From assembly GCA_025560025.1 (NCBI GenBank), contig CP048485.1, positions 248,001 to 312,000 on the forward strand: a stretch of 64,000 bases of DNA, in the 5' to 3' direction. Below the pieces are notes generated by a model. That model saw nothing but the letters and a program-made list of their open reading frames with translations. It ran no database searches and was not told the DNA's origin. This DNA comes from Agrobacterium tumefaciens (lineage in GTDB: Bacteria > Pseudomonadota > Alphaproteobacteria > Rhizobiales > Rhizobiaceae). Below are positions 9,359-19,241 of the stretch, in pieces; within the stretch, counting starts at the first letter, position 1, and each line of letters starts with the position of its first letter. The position numbers were made by a program, and so were the translations under genes.

Positions 9359-10057
9359 TTATGGCGCCCAGTATATATCCACGGGCGTTTCAGCGCGATT
9401 CAGCACGGCGCGGATCGGCATTTCATCCTCATCCTCGCCCGACTGTGCTTTTTCCAGCGTCGCCTTCTTGGCAGCACCTTCGATATGCAGCACCAGAAAC
9501 TCGGCATCGTGCAGGCTGGAGAAGTTGAAGGTCAACCGCTCCTCTCCCGCATTCTCCGCCGCCATGGTCAAAACGCCGCGCGGTTCATCGAGGTCCAGCG
9601 CTTCGTAGAGATTGTCTCCACCGGGGAAAAACGATGCCGTGTGGCCATCCGTTCCCATGCCGAGAATGACGACATCGAAGGGATCGCAGATCGCCTCGGT
9701 CTTGACGGTCGCAAGCGTCGCGGCGTCTTCCGGCGAGGCCGCCGGTTGGAACAACGGCACGAAATAGGCCGACTTCGCCTTGTCCTGCAAAAGGTTCTCG
9801 GCAACGAGGCGGTGGTTCGAACGGTCGCTTTCCGGCGGCACGAAACGCTCGTCCACCAGCGTCACGCTGATATTGGGCCAGTCGAGATCGTGTTTGGAAA
9901 GCGCCTGAAAGAACAGCTTCGGTGTCGAACCGCCGGAGACGGCAATGCTTGCCGCGCCGCGATTCTTCGTTGCCGCATCAAGGCGTTTTGCAACCTCCGC
10001 CGAAAGAGCGGTTGCCAGTTCGGCGGCGGTGTCGAAGACGTGGATCGTTTCGCTCAT
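9359..10057 (-). CDS. pgl: 6-phosphogluconolactonase
   Basis: 232 residues of the DevB/SOL type. It hydrolyses 6-phosphogluconolactone made by Zwf to 6-phosphogluconate. Typical motifs are SGGSTPKLFFQAL near the N-terminus, VDERFVPPESDRSNHRL in the middle and LGMGTDGHTASFFPG, which holds the active-site region. The start at 10057 (MSETIHVF) is preferred over an in-frame ATG at 10078, which would reach back to the zwf stop. Only ten bases separate it from zwf, so the two are cotranscribed. Confidence 0.95.
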   Translation of the reverse strand: MSETIHVFDTAAELATALSAEVAKRLDAATKNRGAASIAVSGGSTPKLFFQALSKHDLDWPNISVTLVDERFVPPESDRSNHRLVAENLLQDKAKSAYFVPLFQPAASPEDAATLATVKTEAICDPFDVVILGMGTDGHTASFFPGGDNLYEALDLDEPRGVLTMAAENAGEERLTFNFSSLHDAEFLVLHIEGAAKKATLEKAQSGEDEDEMPIRAVLNRAETPVDIYWAP

Positions 10058-10067
10058 CGCCAGGCCC

Positions 10068-11543
10068 TCAATCGGCATCGTGCCAGGTGCGGCCGTCGCG
10101 CTCGATCAGCGCAATGGAACCGCTCGGGCCCCAGGTTCCGGCAGTGTAACCCTGCACGCCCTGCGCCAGATCTTCCCAGCTCTTGAGAATGGGATCGACC
10201 CAATCCCACGCCGCTTCCACTTCGTCGCGGCGCATGAACAGCGTCTGGTTGGAGCGGATCGTGTCCATCAACAGCCGCTCATAGGCATCCGGGCTGCGCA
10301 CGTTGAAGGCTTCGGCAAAGCTCATGTCCAGCGAGACCTGACGCAGACGCATGCCGCCCGGGCCGGGGTCCTTGATGAGGAGCGACTGCTTGACGCCTTC
10401 GTCCGGCTGCAGGCGGATGACCAGCTTGTTGGCCTCAATCTTGCCGGCCGCATCGTCGAAGATCGAATGCGGGATCTGCTTGAAGGTGACGACGATTTCC
10501 GAAACGCGGGTCGCGAGGCGTTTTCCGGTGCGGATGTAGAAGGGAACGCCGGCCCAGCGCCAGTTGGCGATTTCAGCCTTGATGGCGACGAAGGTTTCGG
10601 TGTTGGAAACGCCGCCTTCCAGCTCTTCCAGATAGCCCTTGACCGGGCCGCCTGCGGAAGCGCCGGCGCGATACTGGCCGCGAACCGTCTGCTTTTCGAC
10701 ATTGCTGGTGTCGATCGGCTTCAGCGAGCGCAGAACCTTGAGCTTTTCATCACGCACGGCTTCCGCATTCATGGATGCGGGCGGCTCCATGGCGACAAGG
10801 CAAAGCAGCTGCAGGATATGGTTCTGCACCATGTCGCGCAGTGCGCCGGCCTTGTCGTAATAACCGGCGCGGCCTTCAAGACCGACCGCTTCTGCAACCG
10901 TGATCTGCACATGGTCGATATGGGCGGAATTCCACAGCGGCTCATAAAGCGCATTGGCGAAACGCAGCGCCATCAGGTTCTGCACTGTCTCCTTGCCGAG
11001 ATAGTGGTCGATACGGAAGATCTGCTCTTCCTTGAAGACGTGGCCGATGGTGTCGTTGAGTTCCTGCGCGGAAGCCAGATCGCGGCCGATCGGCTTTTCA
11101 ACCACGATGCGGGTCGAGCGGGTGATGAGCTTGTGCTCGCGGATCTTGTCGGCAATATCGCCGAAAATGCCCGGGGCGACGGCCAGATAAAAGGCGCGCA
11201 CGCGCTCCTTGCCCTCGTCCAGCAGCTTCTTCAGCACGTCCCAGCCATTGCTGCCCTTGGCATCAACAGGCACGTAGAAAAGCCTGTTCAGGAACACTGC
11301 AACCTGCGCATCGTCGTATTCGCCGGCCTTCAGGTGCTCCTTCAGCGCGTCCTGCGCGAATTTGCGATATTCCTCGTGGCTCATGACCGAACGCGACGCG
11401 CCGATGATGCGTGTCGGCTCCGTGAACTGGCCTTCGACCTGGCGGTGATAAAGCGCCGGCAGAAGCTTGCGCTCGGCAAGATCGCCCGTGCCGCCGAAAA
11501 CGACACAATCAAAAGGTTCAACAGGAATGATCTGACTGCTCAT
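10068..11543 (-). CDS. zwf: Glucose-6-phosphate 1-dehydrogenase
   Basis: 491 residues, normal for the family. It oxidises glucose-6-phosphate to 6-phosphogluconolactone with NAD(P). The nucleotide-binding motif FGGTGDLAERKL lies about 15 residues in. The catalytic signature RIDHYLGKE contains the histidine-lysine substrate site, and EKPIGRDL is also present. The start at 11543 (MSSQIIPVEPFDCVVFGGTG) is preferred to 11579. First gene of zwf-pgl-edd; the AT-rich 136-base gap on its 5' side should hold the promoter. Confidence 0.97.
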   Translation of the reverse strand: MSSQIIPVEPFDCVVFGGTGDLAERKLLPALYHRQVEGQFTEPTRIIGASRSVMSHEEYRKFAQDALKEHLKAGEYDDAQVAVFLNRLFYVPVDAKGSNGWDVLKKLLDEGKERVRAFYLAVAPGIFGDIADKIREHKLITRSTRIVVEKPIGRDLASAQELNDTIGHVFKEEQIFRIDHYLGKETVQNLMALRFANALYEPLWNSAHIDHVQITVAEAVGLEGRAGYYDKAGALRDMVQNHILQLLCLVAMEPPASMNAEAVRDEKLKVLRSLKPIDTSNVEKQTVRGQYRAGASAGGPVKGYLEELEGGVSNTETFVAIKAEIANWRWAGVPFYIRTGKRLATRVSEIVVTFKQIPHSIFDDAAGKIEANKLVIRLQPDEGVKQSLLIKDPGPGGMRLRQVSLDMSFAEAFNVRSPDAYERLLMDTIRSNQTLFMRRDEVEAAWDWVDPILKSWEDLAQGVQGYTAGTWGPSGSIALIERDGRTWHDAD

Positions 11544-11679
11544 ATCGATTCTCTCGATCTTCAAAGGTTGGGGCATCAATAATCTAATCGATTTAAAAAT
11601 GCCAGACTCAGTTATGTGAAATTATGAATTTTGGTGTCGCCCGGCCGTTTCGTTTCGGTAACTGGCTGTAAACATTATC

Positions 11680-12966
11680 CTAAAACCTATCCCGCAACGC
11701 GTACCAAGAGAGCGCCAGAAATAGCAGCGGCGCGCGCAGCGACGCCCCGCCGGGGAAGGCGGGCACCTTCAACTGCGCGAAGGGCGCCAGCATGTCCTTT
11801 TTGCCGAGAACGAGATCGGCATAGAGCTTGCCGCAATAATTCGACAGCATCACCCCATGGCCGGAATAACCGCCGATGGAGGTGACGCCCGGCATGACCT
11901 CGCGCACGAAGACTTTTCGCGGCAGGGTAATGCCGACGGAGCCGCCCCAGGAATGGGTAATTTCGACGGCTTTCAGCTCGGGATAGATTTCGGCGATCTG
12001 CCGGCGGATATGGCTGGAAATGTCACGCGGTGTATCGGCCGTATAGGCTTCGCGCCCGCCGAACAGCAGGCGGTTGTCGGCTGTCTTGCGGAAATAGCGC
12101 ACCACGAAGCGGGAGTCGGCAACGGCTTCCTTGCCGGGAATGATGTCGGGATAGGCGTCGAGCGGTGCGGTGGCGCCGATAAAGGAGCGGATGGGCATGA
12201 TATGGGCCGCGGTCACCGGTTCCAGATTGCCGATATAGGCATTGGTCGCGATCAGCACCCGCGTCGCGGTGATCGTGCCCGAGGGTGTTTCGATGATGGT
12301 CTTGCCGCCCGCCTGGCGGATGGATTGCGCCGGCGTCATTTCGTAAATGCCGGCACCCGCATCTTTCGCCGCTTTTGCCAGCCCGACCAGCAGTTTCAGC
12401 GGATGGATATGGCCGGTGCCGGTATCGCGCGTGCCGCCGAAATAATGGGTGGACCCCACACGTTTGCGCGCTTCTCCGCGTTCCATGTAGGAAATATGCG
12501 GATAGCCATAACGATTATTCATCGCATCGACGCTTCTGCGATAATCGTCCTCATAGGCAGCCTTGTGCGCCACATAGAGCTGCCCCGGCAGATATTCCAT
12601 GTCGATGCCGCGGCGGCTGGCAAAGTCACGCACGTAATTCTTGGCGTTCTCGGCAATATCGAACAAAAGCTTCGATTGCTCGAAGCCGATCTCGCCTTCC
12701 ATCTCGTCCGGAAAGGAGCGCTGCCCGGTGCCGAATTGCCCGCCATTGCGGCCAGAAGCGCCATCGCCGAAGCGATGCGCTTCGATCAGGGCGACGGAGA
12801 CACCGTTTTCGGCGAGGTTACAGGCGGCCTGGAGGCCGGTATAACCGCCGCCGATAATGGCGACATCCGCTTCTCTCGATCCGTCGAGGGCGGGATAGTC
12901 CGGCCGCTCGCCGACTGTTGCCTGATACCAGGAAATTCCCGGCGCAATCGGGCTTTGCCATGTCAT
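11680..12966 (-). CDS. puuB: FAD-dependent oxidase, gamma-glutamylputrescine oxidase (PuuB/OrdL) family
   Basis: 428 residues of the DAO family. The N-terminal FAD site is visible as VAIIGGGYTGLQAACNLAENG followed by an acidic EAH; the second half carries SIGGYSGHGVMLSNYCGKLY, typical of this group. The N-terminal extension (SPIAPGISWYQATVGERPD) is shared with OrdL/PuuB proteins. It would oxidise gamma-glutamylputrescine or a related gamma-glutamyl amine, releasing ammonia and peroxide. It follows the glutamine-synthetase-like gene by 12 bases on the same strand, matching the puuA-puuB pairing of the Puu pathway. Substrate is inferred from that pairing. Confidence 0.8.
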   Translation of the reverse strand: MTWQSPIAPGISWYQATVGERPDYPALDGSREADVAIIGGGYTGLQAACNLAENGVSVALIEAHRFGDGASGRNGGQFGTGQRSFPDEMEGEIGFEQSKLLFDIAENAKNYVRDFASRRGIDMEYLPGQLYVAHKAAYEDDYRRSVDAMNNRYGYPHISYMERGEARKRVGSTHYFGGTRDTGTGHIHPLKLLVGLAKAAKDAGAGIYEMTPAQSIRQAGGKTIIETPSGTITATRVLIATNAYIGNLEPVTAAHIMPIRSFIGATAPLDAYPDIIPGKEAVADSRFVVRYFRKTADNRLLFGGREAYTADTPRDISSHIRRQIAEIYPELKAVEITHSWGGSVGITLPRKVFVREVMPGVTSIGGYSGHGVMLSNYCGKLYADLVLGKKDMLAPFAQLKVPAFPGGASLRAPLLFLALSWYALRDRF

Positions 12967-12978
12967 GCTGCGAACCCC

Positions 12979-14370
12979 TTACACGTTGAGAAGCAGGAAT
13001 TCCCGCTCCCAGGGGCTGATGACCTGCATGAAGGTCTCGAACTCCCCACGTTTCAGGCCGGCATAGAGGCCGACGAATTCATGGCCGAACACCCGGTCGA
13101 ACTGTTCTTCGCCTTCCAGCAGCGCGACCGCCTCAAGGAGCCCGCGCGGCAGGTCGATGGAGCCTTCATTGGCCGTATCGGCGGTGGGTTCTGTCGGTTC
13201 GATATTGTTGACGATACCGAGCCAGCCGCAGCCGAGCGAAGCGGCAAGCGCAAGGTAAGGATTGGCGTCCGAGCTCGGCAGGCGGTTTTCGACGCGCCGC
13301 GCCTGCGGGCCGGAAATCGGCACGCGGAAGGCGGTGGTGCGGTTGTCGTAACCCCAGGCATTGTTGACCGGGCAGGCCATGTCGGGCGTCAGGCGGCGAT
13401 AGGAATTCACATAGGGCGCGAGCATGACGAGCGCGTTCGGCACATAACGCTGCATGCCGCCCACGAAAGCGAAGAACTCCTTGGAAGGGCCGCCATCCTT
13501 GTTGGAGAAAATATTGCGGCCGCTGTCGATCTCCACCACCGACTGGTGGATATGCATGGCCGAACCCGGCTGGCCCTGCATCGGCTTAGCCATGAAGGTG
13601 GCGTAAATGCCGTGTTTCAGCGCCGCTTCGCGGATGGTGCGCTTGAACAGGAATACCTGGTCGGCAAGCTCGATCGGGTCGCCATGGCGCAGGTTGATCT
13701 CCAGCTGTGCAGGGCCTTCCTCGTGGATCAGCGTATCGATCTCGAGGCCCTGCTTTTCGGAGAAGTGATAGATGTCGTCGATCAGCTCGTCGAATTCGTT
13801 GATGCCGGCGATGGAATAGCTCTGCCCGCCGACGATGGAGCGGCCTGATCGACCCTTCGGCGGATGCAGGGGATAGTCCGGGTCGTCATTCATGGCGACG
13901 AGGTAAAATTCGATTTCCGGCGCGACAACCGGCTTCCAGCCCTTTTCGGTATAGAGCGAAAGCACGTTTTTCAGCACGTTGCGCGGCGTATAGGGAACGA
14001 AATTGCCCTCGGCGTCCACGACGTCGCAGATCACCTGCGCGGTCGGGTCGCTCTCCCACGGTACGACGGAAAGGGTGGAAAGATCAGGCACCAGCTTCAG
14101 ATCGCTGTCGCGCGGCTCATAGCGGAAGTTTGCTGTCTCGTCAGGATATTCGCCTGATATCGTATGGCGGTAGAGTGCGGATGGCAAAGCAAGCGAGGTA
14201 TCCCCCGTAAACTTCGCCGTCGGCATCATCTTGCCGCGCGCAACGCCGGCAAGATCGGGGGTGATGCATTCGATGTCCTCGATACCGCGCGCCCTCAACC
14301 ATTGCGCGGCTTCGCGCCAGGAGGAAACGCCACGGGTGGAGGAAAGGTCGAGGGGAGGTGTCTTTGCCAT
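12979..14370 (-). CDS. Glutamine synthetase family protein, probable gamma-glutamylpolyamine synthetase
   Basis: 463 residues of the GS-I fold. Metal and substrate motifs are present: VVAPEIEFYLV, EGPAQLEINLRHGDP, KPMQGQPGSAMHIHQSVV and NAWGYDNRTTAFRVPISGPQ. The N-terminus (SWREAAQWLRARGIEDIECI) is unlike housekeeping GlnA, and the adenylylation tyrosine region cannot be recognised. With a PuuB-like oxidase 12 bases downstream, it most likely glutamylates putrescine or another amine (PuuA-like) rather than assimilating ammonia. Starts at 14370 (MAKTPPLDL), 14397 and 14415 are all in frame; none has a strong ribosome binding site, and 14370 leaves the most usual N-terminus. Confidence 0.8.
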   Translation of the reverse strand: MAKTPPLDLSSTRGVSSWREAAQWLRARGIEDIECITPDLAGVARGKMMPTAKFTGDTSLALPSALYRHTISGEYPDETANFRYEPRDSDLKLVPDLSTLSVVPWESDPTAQVICDVVDAEGNFVPYTPRNVLKNVLSLYTEKGWKPVVAPEIEFYLVAMNDDPDYPLHPPKGRSGRSIVGGQSYSIAGINEFDELIDDIYHFSEKQGLEIDTLIHEEGPAQLEINLRHGDPIELADQVFLFKRTIREAALKHGIYATFMAKPMQGQPGSAMHIHQSVVEIDSGRNIFSNKDGGPSKEFFAFVGGMQRYVPNALVMLAPYVNSYRRLTPDMACPVNNAWGYDNRTTAFRVPISGPQARRVENRLPSSDANPYLALAASLGCGWLGIVNNIEPTEPTADTANEGSIDLPRGLLEAVALLEGEEQFDRVFGHEFVGLYAGLKRGEFETFMQVISPWEREFLLLNV

Positions 14371-14538
14371 GGTTGCCTGTTTCTTCGGGCGGAGCATGGT
14401 TTTCTTCGGGGGCATGTATCACCGGGTCTGTGTTTCGACTGGCGCCATCATAACCGGAGTTTGGCAATTGGCGAGGGGGAAAGCGCCATTGACAAGCGGC
14501 GGCACTTCGAAAAGAGGAGAGGAAACGGATCGGATGGA

Positions 14539-15723
14539 ATGATGACAGAGAAATGTGACGTGCTGATTTTGGGGGCGGGCGCCGCCGGCATGATGTGCGC
14601 CATCCGCGCCGGCCAGCGCGGCCGCTCCGTCGTCATTCTAGACCATGCGAAAGCGCCGGGCGAAAAGATCCGCATCTCCGGCGGCGGCCGCTGCAACTTC
14701 ACCAATATCCATGCCGGGCCGAAGAATTATCTCTCCGCCAATCCGCATTTCGCCAAATCCGCACTCGCCCGTTATACACCGCGCGATTTCATCGCCCTTG
14801 TCGAGAAACACCGCATCGCCTGGCACGAAAAAACGCTCGGCCAGCTCTTTTGCGATGACAGTGCCAAGGACATCATCCGCATGCTGCTTGGCGAAATGCA
14901 GGCGGTGAATGCGAAGCTGCGGCTCGAAACGTCTGTTTCGGCCGTCACCCATGATGGCGCCCGTTTTCGCGTCACGACATCCGGCGGCGTCATCGAGGCG
15001 GAAAGCCTCATTGTGGCGACGGGCGGCAAATCGATCCCGAAAATGGGGGCGACGGGTTTTGCCTATCAGATCGCCGAACAATTCGGCCTCAAACTCATCG
15101 AGACGCGTCCGGGCCTCGTGCCGCTGACACTCGATCCCGCCTTGCTGGAAAAGCTGAGCCCGCTTGCCGGTGTGGCGGTTCCAGCCGAGGTCTATCACGG
15201 CAAGACCTCGTTTGAGGAAGCGCTGCTCTTCACCCATCGCGGCTTGAGCGGTCCTTCCATCCTGCAAATCTCCTCCTACTGGCGTGAAGGCGATGCCATC
15301 CGCCTGAAGCTTGAGCCGCATCGCGATATAGCTGCGCTGCTGAAGCAGGCGAAACAGAAGAACGGTCGCCAGTCGCCCCAGACGGCCCTGTCGGAAATCC
15401 TGCCGAAGCGTCTTGCCCAATACGTCGTCGAACAATCCGGCCTCGCCGGCCATCTGGCGGATATGTCCGACAAGGCTTTGGCAAAGCTGGCGGGCGAGGT
15501 ACAGGACTGGCAGATCAAGCCCGCCGGTTCGGAGGGTTATCGCACGGCGGAAGTCACGCTCGGCGGCGTGGACACAACCGGCCTCGATTCCCGCAGCATG
15601 GCGGCGAAATCCTTGCCCGGCCTCTATTTCATCGGCGAATGTGTTGATGTGACCGGCTGGCTCGGCGGTTATAATTTCCAGTGGGCCTGGGCGTCCGGGC
15701 AGGCGGCCGGCGAATTCGCGTGA
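14539..15723 (+). CDS. BaiN/HI0933 family NAD(P)/FAD-dependent oxidoreductase
   Basis: 394 residues, the normal size of the YhiN/HI0933 family. The FAD motif CDVLILGAGAAGMMCAIRAG is at the N-terminus and the family signature KIRISGGGRCNFTN follows near residue 50. VATGGKSIPKMGATGFAY and the C-terminal YFIGECVDVTGWLGGYNFQ are also characteristic. The reaction is not defined for most members. The start is one of two adjacent ATGs at 14539 and 14542; the earlier open frame overlaps the divergent glutamine-synthetase-like gene and is rejected. It is followed by a mosaic palindromic repeat. Confidence 0.88.
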   Translation: MMTEKCDVLILGAGAAGMMCAIRAGQRGRSVVILDHAKAPGEKIRISGGGRCNFTNIHAGPKNYLSANPHFAKSALARYTPRDFIALVEKHRIAWHEKTLGQLFCDDSAKDIIRMLLGEMQAVNAKLRLETSVSAVTHDGARFRVTTSGGVIEAESLIVATGGKSIPKMGATGFAYQIAEQFGLKLIETRPGLVPLTLDPALLEKLSPLAGVAVPAEVYHGKTSFEEALLFTHRGLSGPSILQISSYWREGDAIRLKLEPHRDIAALLKQAKQKNGRQSPQTALSEILPKRLAQYVVEQSGLAGHLADMSDKALAKLAGEVQDWQIKPAGSEGYRTAEVTLGGVDTTGLDSRSMAAKSLPGLYFIGECVDVTGWLGGYNFQWAWASGQAAGEFA

Positions 15724-15753
15724 TACGGTCTCGGACTGTTGAAGTATTCTCTC

Positions 15754-15870
15754 TTCCGTCATTCCGGCCTTGAGCCGGAATCCAGCAACGGCGCGTCTGC
15801 GCCGTGAGAAGAGTCTCTTGCGATCAAGGATTTGATCGCGCTGGACCCCGGATCTAGTCCGGGGTGACGG
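15754..15870. repeat. Mosaic palindromic intergenic repeat, copy 1
   Basis: A run of four short hairpins: ATTCCGGC/GCCGGAAT (15761-15781), ACGGCGC/GCGCCGT (about 15788-15805), GCGATCAA/TTGATCGC and ACCCCGGA/TCCGGGGT (about 15845-15865). The first 28 bases (15754-15781) are identical to 52136-52163. The 63-base core 15782-15844 matches 52164-52226 in reverse orientation. It resembles the RIME-type mosaic elements described in Rhizobiaceae. It lies just after the BaiN-family gene and may also serve as its 3' end structure. Confidence 0.85.
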
Positions 15871-15937
15871 CGTGCGGATGCGACCTGTTCGCCGACTTCA
15901 TTTCCAGTTGGTAGAGTTTGTGGTTCTGCCTCGCCCT

Positions 15938-15952
15938 TTAACATTCTGTTAA
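15938..15952. promoter_or_regulatory. CtrA-type box TTAA-N7-TTAA
   Basis: The bases read TTAACATTCTGTTAA, followed by C, a perfect match to the CtrA full site. It lies in the intergenic region 130 bases upstream of a 44-residue membrane ORF (16082) and 25 bases before an alternative in-frame ATG at 15977. It is one of only three such sites I found in the window. Binding is inferred. Confidence 0.5.
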
Positions 15953-16036
15953 CGGGCGCGGAGTCATCCTGAGTGAATGCCAGCAAAGCCGGTTTACTCA
16001 AGTGATCCCGCTGCACATGATGTCCTGCTGGAGGCC

Positions 16037-16384
16037 TTAACAGGGCATGGGTCGGTTGAGTTTTTCGTCAGGAACCCGCGCATGAACAGATTTGCACATC
16101 GCCGCCCTCGCGCCATTGCCATCGCTCGCACTGACAACGAGAGCCGACAACTGGCCTTTCGCCTGAGCCTCATCGCCGCCGGTGCTCTGGCAGCCCTGAT
16201 CGCCCTCTTTTACTGATCGGCGGCCCTTCGCTTTTATCAAGCTGATGAGCGCGCTGAAAAGCCGCCATGGCCGAGATGCCTCGGCCATATCAGTATAAAA
16301 CTTCTCTTCCTGCAAAACGGCTTCGCGCCGCGTGCGCGGCTGCTGGTTTTCGATGATGGCCCGGGCTGCAAAAATCGCGTGCAT
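16037..16384 (-). CDS. Small hypothetical protein, divergent from the LysR gene
   Basis: 115 residues with no family I recognise. Its start at 16384 has an excellent ribosome binding site (AGAAGGAG, seven bases upstream), which is the main support. The first 60 residues are balanced and look protein-like (RPWRLFSALISLIKAKG); the C-terminal half lies antisense to another ORF and looks less so. It is soluble or peripheral, with a short amphipathic stretch near residues 40-52. It shares an 85-base promoter region with the LysR-family gene reading the other way, so it could be that regulator's target. Confidence 0.5.
   Translation of the reverse strand: MHAIFAARAIIENQQPRTRREAVLQEEKFYTDMAEASRPWRLFSALISLIKAKGRRSVKEGDQGCQSTGGDEAQAKGQLSALVVSASDGNGARAAMCKSVHARVPDEKLNRPMPC
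16082..16216 (+). CDS. Possible 44-residue single-span membrane protein
   Basis: The ORF starts at ATG 16082 with AGGAA eight bases upstream. It encodes a basic N-terminus (MNRFAHRRPRAIAIART) and one C-terminal membrane helix (LSLIAAGALAALIALFY). A longer in-frame start exists at 15977. It is fully antisense to the 115-residue ORF at 16037-16384, so at most one is likely to be a conventional gene along this stretch. The CtrA-type box at 15938 on its upstream side favours transcription in this direction. Confidence 0.35.
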   Translation: MNRFAHRRPRAIAIARTDNESRQLAFRLSLIAAGALAALIALFY

Positions 16385-16469
16385 GTCGCTCTCCTTCTAA
16401 TGCGGAGGGCCATGATGCGCGCCGTTTTTTGATTTATCTGCGCAAGAAAATGCGCTACCTTTTTCACCC

Positions 16470-17342
16470 ATGAAAAACGTCACCTGGGATTCCTACCAGC
16501 TTTTCCTCGATGTGTCACGCAGCGGCGGTCTGACGGGTGCTGCGGCGCTGACGGGTTTGAGTCCCGCGACGGTGGGGCGGCGCATGGTCGAGCTGGAGGA
16601 GCGTATCGGCAAGGCGCTGTTCCAGCGCAGCCAGACGGGATACGCCCTCACGGCGGATGGCCGCACGCTGTTTGATCGACTTCAGGCGATGGAGAATGCG
16701 GCAAGGGACATTGAGGGATGGCAGAAGGCGTCGTCGGCCTCGTCTGTGGTGCGTATTGCCGTCGGCACCTGGAACGCCTGGCTGCTGACCGGGAATTTCT
16801 CGGCCATCTGCACGGATCGCGACGATTTCCGCATCGATCTTTTCATTGCCGAACAGAGGGCGTCTCTGGCCCATCGCGAAAATGATATCGGCATTCGCGC
16901 TTTCGAACCGCAGGAAAAGAACCTTGCCGCCATCAGGACGGGGGAGGTGGCCTATGCTCCCTACAGGCTGCGCAACGCCGCCACTACCGTTGCTGATCGG
17001 TGGCTGGCGGTGGCGGAGGAAAACGCTATTTCAACCTATCTGCGCTGGCCGCATGAAAATCGTAACAACGAGATTGTGGTAACGGTGAACCGGCCGACGG
17101 CGCTTCTCGATCTGGTCCTGGCCGGGGCAGGGGTCGCCGTGCTTCCCTGTTTCGTGGGCGATGCCGATGCGCGCCTCGTTCGGGAAGGTGACGAGCTGGA
17201 GAGCCTTCGCCACAATCAATGGATCGTCATGAACAATGACGATCGCCACCGCCGAGATATCAGGACGGTGGCGGATCGGATGACCCGTCTGATCAAGAGC
17301 CATTCCGATCTGTATGCCGGGCGCAAGAGCCGCCCGGCATAG
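16470..17342 (+). CDS. LysR-family transcriptional regulator
   Basis: 290 residues. The N-terminal winged helix-turn-helix (residues 1-62: WDSYQLFLDVSRSGGLTGAA, GLSPATVGRRMVELEERIG) is followed by an effector domain of about 200 residues, which is divergent from typical LysR sensors but ends with LLDLVLAGAGVAVLPCFVGD as usual. It acts as a cytoplasmic DNA-binding regulator; the inducer is unknown. It is divergent from the small ORF at 16037-16384. The following gene on the opposite strand converges on it with 13 bases between. Confidence 0.88.
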   Translation: MKNVTWDSYQLFLDVSRSGGLTGAAALTGLSPATVGRRMVELEERIGKALFQRSQTGYALTADGRTLFDRLQAMENAARDIEGWQKASSASSVVRIAVGTWNAWLLTGNFSAICTDRDDFRIDLFIAEQRASLAHRENDIGIRAFEPQEKNLAAIRTGEVAYAPYRLRNAATTVADRWLAVAEENAISTYLRWPHENRNNEIVVTVNRPTALLDLVLAGAGVAVLPCFVGDADARLVREGDELESLRHNQWIVMNNDDRHRRDIRTVADRMTRLIKSHSDLYAGRKSRPA

Positions 17343-17355
17343 AAAGGAGGCCGTT

Positions 17356-17613
17356 TCAGGCGGCGGCATTTCCCTGCGCGACGATGACGGGGATAAGCAG
17401 ATCCCCCCAGTTGCCGCCGCCGCCATGGTGGCGGGCCGAGCGGACCAACTCGACGGAAACGCCGGCCTCGACGGCTTTCATGACGGCCTGGTTAAGGCGG
17501 TGCAGATCGTTGGCCAGCATGCGGATGGCGGCCTGCTGATCCTGCGTCATGGCGGAGGACTGTTCCTCGGCGCGTTCCTTGACGTGGGTCTTGATGGGAT
17601 TGTGGGCATTCAT
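17356..17613 (-). CDS. Small conserved-type hypothetical protein
   Basis: 85 residues, soluble, predicted mainly helical (residues 20-60) with a Gly/His-rich turn (ARHHGGGGNWGDLL) and a C-terminal strand. The start at 17613 has AGAGGAG seven bases upstream, which clearly marks it as real; sixteen further in-frame codons upstream are not needed. It lies 84 bases downstream of aceA on the same strand and may be cotranscribed with it. I do not recognise the family. Confidence 0.7.
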   Translation of the reverse strand: MNAHNPIKTHVKERAEEQSSAMTQDQQAAIRMLANDLHRLNQAVMKAVEAGVSVELVRSARHHGGGGNWGDLLIPVIVAQGNAAA

Positions 17614-17697
17614 GGCATTTCTCCTCTCATTATTGGTTGGGGTTCTTGATCCGGTTTGCAAGCCCTTCCCGTCACCGGGAAGGGCAGTTTTTCGATT

Positions 17698-18987
<1,290 letters not shown>

Positions 18988-19156
18988 ACTTCTCTCTCCC
19001 ATGATAAATGCGGTTTCTGTAACAGGCCATCTTCAACATCATGTGGCGCCGTTTGATGTGACTACATTTACATTTTTCGAGATTTGAGTACCAGAACAAA
19101 CATAAAAACAGTGACTTGAAAGAGGTTATCCTGTAGAGTGCGTGACAGGGTGGAGA

Positions 19157-19205
19157 TGTAAAATTGTAAATTTTGTAAAAGTCCTTCACCCCGCGAATTT
19201 GTAAC
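19157..19205. promoter_or_regulatory. Tandem TGTAAA motifs in the aceA-regulator intergenic region
   Basis: TGTAAA occurs at 19157-19162, 19165-19170 and 19174-19179, a spacing of eight to nine bases, and TTTGTAAC follows at 19198-19205. An inverse copy (TTTACA) lies at 19067-19072, and TTTGTAAA recurs at 18970-18977 over the aceA start. This clustering between aceA and a divergent RamB/ScfR-like gene suggests operators for that regulator. Confidence 0.45.
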
Positions 19206-19241
19206 AGACTTGTATGAGTCGCAGGCACGGGAGGCGAGGCG

